Source: Candidatus Woesearchaeota archaeon (GTDB taxonomy: Archaea; Nanobdellota; Nanobdellia; Woesearchaeales; ARS49). Taken from it: a DNA stretch of 50,294 nt. Location: NCBI GenBank assembly GCA_016215315.1, contig JACRKG010000046.1, forward strand, positions 1 through 50,294, given 5' to 3'. Position 1 is the stretch's first letter, and the number at the start of each line of letters is the position of its first letter. The notes beneath the pieces were generated by a model that saw only the letters and a program-made list of their open reading frames with translations, did not search any database and was not told the origin of the DNA. The position numbers and the translations under genes were made by a program. This document shows, piece after piece, positions 43,553 to 50,294 of this stretch.

Positions 43553-44653
43553 TTACTTTGTTTTGTGTGGAAAATCTTGAGAAACTAGTTCATTGATGTT
43601 TGGTTGTTCTGTGGCTTGCTCAGGTTCTTCGTTTACTACTTGCTCTTGTTTTGAATAAAGTTGAGCAAATAATTCATTCATTCTAGTTAATTCTTTTCTT
43701 ACTGTGTTCTTTTCTATTTCGTTGTATAGTTCTACTATGATAAGTTCTTTTCTTTTAAAATAAGCAACTTTATGATTTGGATATTTTGAATAGTACTCTT
43801 TTATTTCGTTGCTTGAGTTCATCAGATTTTGCCAGTTTTCTGTAACTTCGCCTTCAAAATTAACCCAAATCCTGTTTTGCGTATCAATCCAGAATATTGT
43901 TCCAATAGTTCCTACTGGTAATTTGTTACTTCTTTGAGTACGATATGCGTCAGGAAAGCTCATTGCAGCACCGAAACTTTCTCCATTAAACTTGACTTTT
44001 TTACCTGGAATTTTTTCATCATATAGTTTTGTCGCTTTAACTAAATCTCCAGATAAGTATTCAGTAATCATTGCGGTAAATTTAGCAATATCAACAACGT
44101 CTCCCAAACTTGCTCCATCATTTTGGTATCTTTCAAGAAGACTGTTTAAATTTAATAAATCTGTAAATAATGCGCCAAATTCTTGTTTTGCATTGTTGAA
44201 TTTATCTTCTATTGCGACAAATCTTTTTGCTAGAACATATTCTATTACTTTTTTTCTTTCTTTTCCTTCAGATGTTGCTTCTAAGAATTTTCTTATTTTA
44301 TCTTCCCTTGTTGATTCAAATAAGATTGAATTTAAGTGAGCAATAATGTCTGTATCTTCGATTGTTTTTAACCTTGATTCAAGTGAGTCATATTCATAAG
44401 AAGGAACTTTTCCTCTTAATGCAGTTAAAGCTTCTCTTGCTTGTTTACCGTTATAACCTTCAAAGGATCTTTCAAATTTGCTTTTGTTTTCTGCGTTGGC
44501 CAATTCATCTGTTACTTGCACTTTTTTTTCATCAAGATCAAAAGAACTATTTTCTATTATTTTTCTTGCTGTTTCGAACTCTCCCGAATTTATTTTTGCT
44601 CTTATGGCTTTAATTGCTTTTTCTTGTCTTGTTGATTCTGAAAATAAGCCCAT
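43553..44653 (-). CDS. AAA-zone paralogue P4 (SH3-like module, SQDF tail)
   Basis: The 366-residue protein begins MGLFSESTRQEKAIKAIRA, similar to P3, with SGEFETARKIIE and YNGKQAREALTALR helical repeats and LERYQNDGASLGDVV. The beta-rich module at about 220-290 has GKKVKFNG, LPVGTIGTIFWI, RIWVNFEG and VAYFKRKELIIVE. A helix TVRKELTRMNELF and the tail INELVSQDFPHKTK end it. The start overlaps the stop of the upstream 298-aa gene by one base, so the two are coupled. Function unknown. Confidence 0.82.
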   Translation of the reverse strand: MGLFSESTRQEKAIKAIRAKINSGEFETARKIIENSSFDLDEKKVQVTDELANAENKSKFERSFEGYNGKQAREALTALRGKVPSYEYDSLESRLKTIEDTDIIAHLNSILFESTREDKIRKFLEATSEGKERKKVIEYVLAKRFVAIEDKFNNAKQEFGALFTDLLNLNSLLERYQNDGASLGDVVDIAKFTAMITEYLSGDLVKATKLYDEKIPGKKVKFNGESFGAAMSFPDAYRTQRSNKLPVGTIGTIFWIDTQNRIWVNFEGEVTENWQNLMNSSNEIKEYYSKYPNHKVAYFKRKELIIVELYNEIEKNTVRKELTRMNELFAQLYSKQEQVVNEEPEQATEQPNINELVSQDFPHKTK

Positions 44654-45549
44654 TATTCTTCCGCCTCAGTTCTTATTATTTTTACTGGTTTTCCTAATTG
44701 TGATTCTACTTCTTTAACGAAAGTTAGTACTTCTTTTGTTACATTATCATCGTAAACGTAAATTTCTAAAGCTTCAGATTGTTCGCTCCAGTAATCATCT
44801 CCTGGCCAGGAAGTTGTATTTATTAGTGCCACACGTTTTCTTGTTTGTCCTCCAAAAATATTCTTGCTTACAACTTGATCAATTTCCCATAAATACTCTG
44901 AGCCTTGCTTAACGGTATATTTGTTAAAACTATTTCTTATGAATGCATCAAATTCTTTAGTCCAATGTTCTTCGCTTGCAACCATTTCTGTACCATTAGA
45001 AAATTTTATTACAACTTCTAGAGGTTTGCTAGTTCTTCTTGGTTTTTCTTCATCAAATTTTTCAACTAGTCCATTCATTTCTTCAGGCATGCTGCATTCT
45101 TGGATTATTTTTGCTTCTTGTCCTGAAAGTTCTTTGTATGCTGCTGCAAATATTTTTGCTTTGCTTAATGATTTAGGATCGAAAACTGTTATTGATATTG
45201 AGCGGTATTCATTGTCATCTCCGATTATTGACTCAGTCTCTGACGCTGGAGAAATTTTAACTAATCTTCCCACACCAGTCATCATTTCAAAAAGACTTCT
45301 AGATCTGTATATGTTCCAGTTATTTCCGTAATCATATCTTTTACCGGATTCTACTGAAGAGTTGTTGTAAGGACTAGAATAATTGCAACTTGTATCTTCT
45401 CCGAAAACTCTTTTTATTAAGTATTCGAATTGTTGTCTTAATGCATTTTGTCCTTTTTCGACTTTTACTTCTTTGCTAGCTTCTTCTGCTCGATTAATGA
45501 CTTGTTCGATGTTATCTTGTGATGCTAGCTGGTTAATGTTGTTTGTCAT
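44653..45549 (-). CDS. Protein of unknown function carrying an N-terminal INQLASQD motif
   Basis: The 298-residue protein opens with INQLASQD (5-12), matching the C-terminal INELVSQD/INQLESQD of P4 and P3. The rest is mixed alpha/beta: helices at 13-50, a Ser/Asn/Tyr-rich loop near 53-80, then strand-rich segments (ISITVFDP, LEVVIKFSNGTEM, RVALINTTSWPG, LEIYVYDD) and a final helix. No recognised domain. It is the first gene of a two-gene unit with P4, and the TATA-like GTTTAAATAT (45580-45571) is 22-31 nt before the ATG. It could be a partner exposed to the same binding site as the paralogue tails (inference). Confidence 0.78.
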   Translation of the reverse strand: MTNNINQLASQDNIEQVINRAEEASKEVKVEKGQNALRQQFEYLIKRVFGEDTSCNYSSPYNNSSVESGKRYDYGNNWNIYRSRSLFEMMTGVGRLVKISPASETESIIGDDNEYRSISITVFDPKSLSKAKIFAAAYKELSGQEAKIIQECSMPEEMNGLVEKFDEEKPRRTSKPLEVVIKFSNGTEMVASEEHWTKEFDAFIRNSFNKYTVKQGSEYLWEIDQVVSKNIFGGQTRKRVALINTTSWPGDDYWSEQSEALEIYVYDDNVTKEVLTFVKEVESQLGKPVKIIRTEAEE

Positions 45550-45621
45550 GCAATGTTAAAATCAACTCCAATATTTAAACCTTTCTTTTTTTGTCACTTG
45601 CCAGTGGTCACAAAACGAAAC

Positions 45622-45671
45622 ATTTATATATTAGTAGAGTTTCTTCATATCTGATAACATTTACTGGAGGT
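45622..45671 (+). promoter_or_regulatory. Operon C promoter and Shine-Dalgarno site
   Basis: ATTTATATA at 45622-45630 is followed by a short leader with GGAGGT (45666-45671), 5 nt before the MoxR ATG at 45677. The transcript is therefore leadered. The sequence ATTTATATATTAGTAG resembles the operon B promoter region (ATTTATATATAG followed by CTACTAGTAG), suggesting shared control. Confidence 0.55.
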
Positions 45672-45676
45672 CTTAA

Positions 45677-48004
45677 ATGCTTGAAGATAGATTAAAAGAG
45701 TATGAAAAAGTAAAAACGGGGCAAGATTTAATTGATTTAGGTGTTATTCCTAAAACTTCTTCATCACATATGGCCTTAATTACTAAAAAAAGATTAGAAT
45801 CATTAAGAGATAGAGTTCTTGCTCAAGTAAATGAAGAAATTCTAGGAGCTTGGCTTCCTTTATTCAAAAGCTATGATTTTGATATGGCTGGAGATGAAAT
45901 TGTTGATCCTGAAGTAATTTTAAGATTTGCAGAAGCAGGAATGAGAGTTAGAGGAAGAAAAGCTTACGGAGAAGTAAATATTGAAGGGATTGAAGGAAAA
46001 ATCCTCAAGAAAGTAGCTGATAAAGATGATAAAAGTCAATTTTATTTCGGCATAGAGTTTGATAGCAAGATACATAATGCAAGAAACAAAAGTTTAGAAG
46101 AAGCTAAACCAGGTCAAGGTTATTTCGTGAATCCTTTAGACAAAAATACTCCTGAAGCAATAGCTCTTTTAGATCCCGACGGAAAAATCCGTAAATCAAT
46201 TCAAGCGCAATATAGACTAAGAGAAGCAGCGGTTGCAGATGAGCAATTAGGACACAAAATAAAATTAACTGAAGATTATGAAGATGCATCAACAAAATTA
46301 CCTAAAGGAACTGTAGGAACAATGACTAGTTTTGACGAAAGAAAAAAAACAATCACCCTGAAAACAGAAGAACTTGTTGAGGGAATGGGCAATAGAAAAA
46401 ATTTCGAAATAAGCTTAAGCAAGGATTTTTACAAGAACTTAGAAGTTTCTAGCTTAGGACAAATGGTTCCTATGGAAAGAGAAGATACTGTAAAAAAACA
46501 AGTATTGCTTGATTTTTTCCCAAGAACATCACTACCTTATGAAACTGCAGAAGATATAGTTTTAGGATTATTACTTGGAAAAGACATGATATTATTTGGT
46601 CCTCCAGGATCTGGAAAAACAAATTGTGCAAATGACATAATTTATCTAGCTCAGCAGCAACTAGTAATTCCTATAGTTGAAGGTTGTAAAGTACAATGTA
46701 ATCCTTTTAGTTTATTTGATCCTGCATTTTCAAAAGTTTTATCCGCATGTGCTCAATGCAAGCTAAATCACGATCCAAGATTCAGAGATACAGGTTTTTT
46801 CAAATTACAAAAACCTGATGATGTTAAAGTAGTAATTGCAAAATACGGAGAAGGTAAAGGCATAGAATCTAAAGAAGGAACTGCAGATATGAGAAGATAT
46901 CACCTAGCAGGATCTAAAATACCAAAACTTGATGGAAAAACTGACGAAAAAAGAGAAAATGAATTCGATCCAGAAGGATATAGTCCGGGAGTTCTTCCTA
47001 GAACTAACAATGGAATACTACAAATTGATGAAGCAGATGAAATTTCTCTTCCAACAAGAAAAGGAGTTCTAGAAACTCTTAATAGCAACATTGTAAAACC
47101 AGACCAATTACGTTTCTCAATGCCTGCACACAACTTAATAATTTACACTACAAATGACATAACTAAATTCAGTCCAGCAGAAAATGACAGAATGATATTT
47201 ATTCCAGTATTTTATTCAGATGATCCTGATGTTAGTTATAGCGTAACAAGAAAATCATTCCACCAAGAATATGCAGAAATAGAAGATGCTCCTATAGGAG
47301 ATACACACAAAGAAGCTGCTTTCAATTTAAGAGAAATAACAATGCCAGTAATAGTTGAAAGAGCTGTTGACGCATTATACATTAAATTTAGACAAGATTA
47401 TCAAGGTAAAGGAAAAAGTGAAATAGCACAAAGTAACCGTTCAAAAAATGATGCATTATTTGCAGCAAGAGCTAGACTGCTTCTTGATAAAGTATTTTTT
47501 GAAAAAGCAGCAACAATTGCTAACGCATCTTACGCTGTTCAAGGAATTCAATTTGCAATGTATACAAGACTTCAAGAAAATGCACCGCAAAATTATTCTG
47601 AAGCAAGGCAAGAAATAAGCGATTGGATAAGTTCAGCATTCAGTGAAGTTCTAAAAGAAGAAGAAGATACTTGGTGGTGCAAAGCTTACAAAGATGTAGG
47701 CATAGCAGAAAGACAAATTCCAGGTATGGAAAAGAATTTTGTAGCAGAAATTAAATCATATGAAGAAGATGAATCTAAAGCAGAAAGAAATGTGCTTGGT
47801 CATTTTAAAGCTGTAAAAAAAGCTTACGATAACAGGGAAGATAGAGACTTACAAAAAGCAAGATTTGATTACCCGTTCATGGATTATTTATTTAAAGAAC
47901 AACCCGGATTTTCAAAAGTATCAAAAGATGAATTACTTGATTTGATGTGGTATTTGTTAGAAGCAAGAGAACATTCAAGTTGTAAAATAGGAAATAATCC
48001 TTAA
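45677..48004 (+). CDS. MoxR/Mg-chelatase-like AAA+ ATPase with SH3-like N-terminal modules
   Basis: The 775-residue protein has a long N-terminal part with two beta-rich modules (about 93-130 and 190-255; the second reads LGHKIKLTED, LPKGTVGTMTSF, ITLKTEE). The AAA+ core follows: Walker A GPPGSGKT (308-315), Walker B GILQIDEAD (446-454), sensor-1 TTND (491-494) and Arg505. Four cysteines (337, 341, 358, 361) between Walker A and B could bind zinc. MoxR-type ATPases usually work with a VWA partner to insert metals or remodel complexes, and such a partner is encoded two genes downstream. The helical C-terminal 230 residues are unusual in length. It begins operon C. Confidence 0.9.
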   Translation: MLEDRLKEYEKVKTGQDLIDLGVIPKTSSSHMALITKKRLESLRDRVLAQVNEEILGAWLPLFKSYDFDMAGDEIVDPEVILRFAEAGMRVRGRKAYGEVNIEGIEGKILKKVADKDDKSQFYFGIEFDSKIHNARNKSLEEAKPGQGYFVNPLDKNTPEAIALLDPDGKIRKSIQAQYRLREAAVADEQLGHKIKLTEDYEDASTKLPKGTVGTMTSFDERKKTITLKTEELVEGMGNRKNFEISLSKDFYKNLEVSSLGQMVPMEREDTVKKQVLLDFFPRTSLPYETAEDIVLGLLLGKDMILFGPPGSGKTNCANDIIYLAQQQLVIPIVEGCKVQCNPFSLFDPAFSKVLSACAQCKLNHDPRFRDTGFFKLQKPDDVKVVIAKYGEGKGIESKEGTADMRRYHLAGSKIPKLDGKTDEKRENEFDPEGYSPGVLPRTNNGILQIDEADEISLPTRKGVLETLNSNIVKPDQLRFSMPAHNLIIYTTNDITKFSPAENDRMIFIPVFYSDDPDVSYSVTRKSFHQEYAEIEDAPIGDTHKEAAFNLREITMPVIVERAVDALYIKFRQDYQGKGKSEIAQSNRSKNDALFAARARLLLDKVFFEKAATIANASYAVQGIQFAMYTRLQENAPQNYSEARQEISDWISSAFSEVLKEEEDTWWCKAYKDVGIAERQIPGMEKNFVAEIKSYEEDESKAERNVLGHFKAVKKAYDNREDRDLQKARFDYPFMDYLFKEQPGFSKVSKDELLDLMWYLLEAREHSSCKIGNNP

Positions 48005-48015
48005 AGAGGTTCGTT

Positions 48016-48924
48016 ATGAAAATTAACGATTATAGACATGCAGACTGTAAATTATTTAGGATGCCTTCAATAGATGTTACTGTAATAGATAAACAACTGG
48101 AAAAAACAATTGTTGAAGCGTGGAAAAATGGCGGTAATGCACAACAAACTGTTGATAACTTAGTACAAAATTCTGAAGTATTAGGACAATTGTCTGGACA
48201 AATTGCGCAAAATGTTGAATTTCAAAAACAAAACGCCTTAAGAAATTCAGAAATGCAACACGATGAAAGAGTTAGAGCGCATGAAGAAGTATATTCTGGA
48301 AAAATAAATGAATTAGAAGAAGTAGTGGGAGCTCAAACTGAAGAACAAAAATCCAAACTAACGCAACTTGATCAATCACTTCAAGAAAAACAACAAGGTT
48401 ACACTGCAGCGCAAGCACAATTAGAAGAAATGAGAGCAAGAATAAAAAAAAAATTAGGAGACTTAGGAGGAAAAAAAGCTTTTGAAAAATTAATCAACAT
48501 AAAAGAAACAATGCAAAAACCACAACAGCAAACACAACAAACAACAGCACAAACTACAAATCAAGGAGAACAATCACAAACAACAAACCAAGAACCACAA
48601 AATCCTAACTACACACCACAAACTCCTAACTATCAACCACCAACTACAAACTATGATCCACAAATTAATACGTCTTCGACACCAAGCGATCCTCAGACAC
48701 CCAGTAATATTTCGATACCAGTTGGAGACCACGCGAAGGCAAACAAGTTAAAGGATTTAGAGAGTGCACTAAAAACCGTAGAATCTGAAGGTCCTATCGA
48801 TCCTTTAAATAAAAAAACAAAAGATTATGAAACCGTTAAAGAAGCAAAATTAGAAGAAAAGAAAGGTTTTGTAAGAAGATTTTTCGCAAAAACATGGGAA
48901 ATAATGAACTATAAACTCTGGTAA
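48016..48924 (+). CDS. Coiled-coil protein with Gln/Thr/Pro/Asn-rich linker (operon C)
   Basis: The 302-residue protein has a short N-terminal domain, a predicted coiled coil (about 65-155), and a low-complexity stretch at about 173-235 rich in Gln, Thr, Asn and Pro with PNYTPQTPNY repeats. A helical C-terminus ends in a basic/aromatic segment (VRRFFAKTWEIMNYKLW) that may contact a membrane. GAGGTT precedes the ATG by 5 nt. It lies 11 nt after the MoxR gene and 2 nt before the VWA gene, which suggests a bridging or scaffold role between them. Confidence 0.82.
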   Translation: MKINDYRHADCKLFRMPSIDVTVIDKQLEKTIVEAWKNGGNAQQTVDNLVQNSEVLGQLSGQIAQNVEFQKQNALRNSEMQHDERVRAHEEVYSGKINELEEVVGAQTEEQKSKLTQLDQSLQEKQQGYTAAQAQLEEMRARIKKKLGDLGGKKAFEKLINIKETMQKPQQQTQQTTAQTTNQGEQSQTTNQEPQNPNYTPQTPNYQPPTTNYDPQINTSSTPSDPQTPSNISIPVGDHAKANKLKDLESALKTVESEGPIDPLNKKTKDYETVKEAKLEEKKGFVRRFFAKTWEIMNYKLW

Positions 48925-48926
48925 AA

Positions 48927-50294
48927 ATGACTGAAGAAAACAAAGAACAAAAAACATTGGAAGAAAAAGTTAGCAAAAAAGAAGAACTAAGTAGTCCACA
49001 AAATGATGTTATGTCAGTAGAACAATACGTTCAAGAATTCACTGCTCGTTACCAGCAAGAAAAACCTTTCAAGAAAATAGTTCATCAATATATGAACTTG
49101 GGAAGTTATAGAAAAACAAAATTAAAATTAGCTAAAGGTGTAAGGTGGATTATGCCTTCTCTTTACAAAAATCAAACTGATGAATTAATAAAAGATTATG
49201 CAATGAAGATCAGAGAAGAATTAGTTAAAGCTGCAGAATTAGAGAAAGAACTAAAAATGCTCAATCAAGCTGAAGAAGAACTAAATAAAAAAGCAGACGA
49301 AGTTGTTACAACAGTAGAACAAAAAGATACAACTGAAGCAACAGTTCAACAATTAGCTCAAGAAAAAGAATCTGCTGTTAAAAAGATGCAAGAAGAATTA
49401 GGTGCAAAAAAATTAGAAGAAGAAGAAAAAAAGAAGAAAGAACAAGAAGAAATTCAACAAAAAACAAATGTTCGAGTAATTGTGCAAGAAAAACTTAAAA
49501 CATATATTTCAGGTTCTTCTCTGATTCAAATTAAACCTGGAGATAAAGTTGTTTTTAATGAAGATAAAATTGCAGAAAAATTAGAAGACATGATGCTTGC
49601 AGAAGTTGTTGCAGACATAGAACAAATGGAAGGAATGGGTTTCCTAACAAAAGTACAAGGAGCTTATGATAATTTGATAACTTATTTTTCAGAAATAAAT
49701 GATTTATCTGAATTTCCTGATGTTGATTGGGTTGAATCAATTATTTTATCAAGAACTAAAGGTTACAGATACCCTGTTTTTCCTCATTTAATTTCTGGAA
49801 AAAGAAAACCCGCAACTCAAAAAGGAAGAATTCAAGTAGCTTCAAGAAATGCAATGGACATAAGCGGAAGCATGGAAAGAAACGACAGATTTGCGATGGG
49901 TAAGAAAACTGTTCTAGCACAAGATGCATTAATGAGACATTTGAATCCAAATAATACTACAGAACTAGCAATTTACAGCGAGGAATTAAAGCAAATAACG
50001 CCTGCAGAACTAATAAAGTTAGATGCTCCTTACGGAACAACAAGAACAGATTTAGCTCTTGATTGGATGTTAGAAGGACTAAAAGATGAACCTTTAGCAA
50101 TAGCAACATTACTAACAGACGGTTATCCGGAAGCAGGTAATACTGGAATAAAAAATAAAGGACCTGTTGAAATAGGAATGGAATTGGCTGAAGCTGCAGC
50201 TAGAAAATACAGAGACCATCCTAATGTAAGATTAAGAATTTTCTTTATTGATGGTGATCAAGCATCAACTGAAATGATGAGAAAAATAGCAAGG
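48927..50294 (+). CDS. VWA-domain protein (ChlD/CoxE-like), 3' end outside the window
   Basis: An open frame of 456 codons continues beyond the window edge. The first ~190 residues are helical and highly charged, including a coiled coil (about 95-175). A VWA domain begins near 295: MIDAS DISGS (311-315), Thr372/Thr374 in GTTRTDL and the TDG motif (397-399). This full MIDAS predicts metal-dependent ligand binding. VWA proteins next to MoxR ATPases form a pair in which VWA recruits the substrate. It starts 2 nt after the preceding gene. The missing C-terminus prevents a length comparison. Confidence 0.9.
   Translation, partial: MTEENKEQKTLEEKVSKKEELSSPQNDVMSVEQYVQEFTARYQQEKPFKKIVHQYMNLGSYRKTKLKLAKGVRWIMPSLYKNQTDELIKDYAMKIREELVKAAELEKELKMLNQAEEELNKKADEVVTTVEQKDTTEATVQQLAQEKESAVKKMQEELGAKKLEEEEKKKKEQEEIQQKTNVRVIVQEKLKTYISGSSLIQIKPGDKVVFNEDKIAEKLEDMMLAEVVADIEQMEGMGFLTKVQGAYDNLITYFSEINDLSEFPDVDWVESIILSRTKGYRYPVFPHLISGKRKPATQKGRIQVASRNAMDISGSMERNDRFAMGKKTVLAQDALMRHLNPNNTTELAIYSEELKQITPAELIKLDAPYGTTRTDLALDWMLEGLKDEPLAIATLLTDGYPEAGNTGIKNKGPVEIGMELAEAAARKYRDHPNVRLRIFFIDGDQASTEMMRKIAR

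Noticed and set aside
1-50294. CRISPR arrays, rRNA genes, replication origin
   Set aside because: No regularly spaced identical repeats, no rRNA-like stretch and no clustered origin boxes were seen by reading; absence is not proven without a search.

Overview
The window looks like part of an AT-rich archaeal genome, most plausibly a small-genome DPANN-type lineage such as Woesearchaeota or Pacearchaeota; that placement is inference. Support comes from TATA-like boxes 20-32 nt upstream of start codons at many genes (leaderless initiation), occasional Shine-Dalgarno sites on leadered genes, a diphthine synthase gene (dphB), VapBC and Fic proteins, and many short intergenic gaps. I saw no rRNA, tRNA or CRISPR array.

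Layout. (1) 1-9181: right end of a probable IS200/IS605-type element cutting into a double-AAA+ (Cdc48/VPS4-like) ATPase gene, followed by an unknown gene and four tandem paralogues of an unrecognised family (operon A). (2) 9277-25912: ordinary and accessory genes: CYTH protein, Cu/Zn superoxide dismutase, three C45-type acyltransferase/peptidases, lipoprotein hydrolase, ADP-ribosylglycohydrolase with a DUF1152 protein, MetE, a lipoprotein nuclease, a gluzincin-like peptidase with dphB, two EF-hand-like small membrane proteins, and a Fic-fold protein lacking its catalytic His. (3) 25946-45549: an unusual accessory zone with four copies of a second unrecognised paralogue family (341-396 aa), an operon with a divergent AAA+ ATPase and helical proteins (operon B, 37501 to 31895 on the minus strand), plus Fic, MgtC, a DUF3810-like peptidase, VapBC, isocitrate dehydrogenase and a C39-like peptidase. 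(4) 45677-50294: a MoxR/Mg-chelatase-like AAA+ ATPase, a coiled-coil/low-complexity protein and a VWA protein open at the window edge (operon C).

The best candidate for an undescribed system is the combination of operons A, B and C with the scattered paralogues. Three different AAA+ ATPases lie within 50 kb, each beside large helical proteins without recognisable enzymatic domains. Operon C and the scattered paralogues share a small beta-rich SH3-like module, and the paralogues share a short Ser-Gln-Asp-Phe tail motif that recurs at the N-terminus of a neighbouring protein. That they work together is inference from co-location and shared modules. A remodelling or disassembly machine with dedicated substrates or adaptors is one reading.

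Two non-coding signals stand out. A ~347-nt element, present twice in inverted orientation and starting exactly at the stop codon of the preceding gene, has conserved blocks, a GC-rich hairpin and a second hairpin whose pairs change together. A separate 123-nt intergenic stretch (14091-14213) folds on paper into a three-armed cloverleaf.
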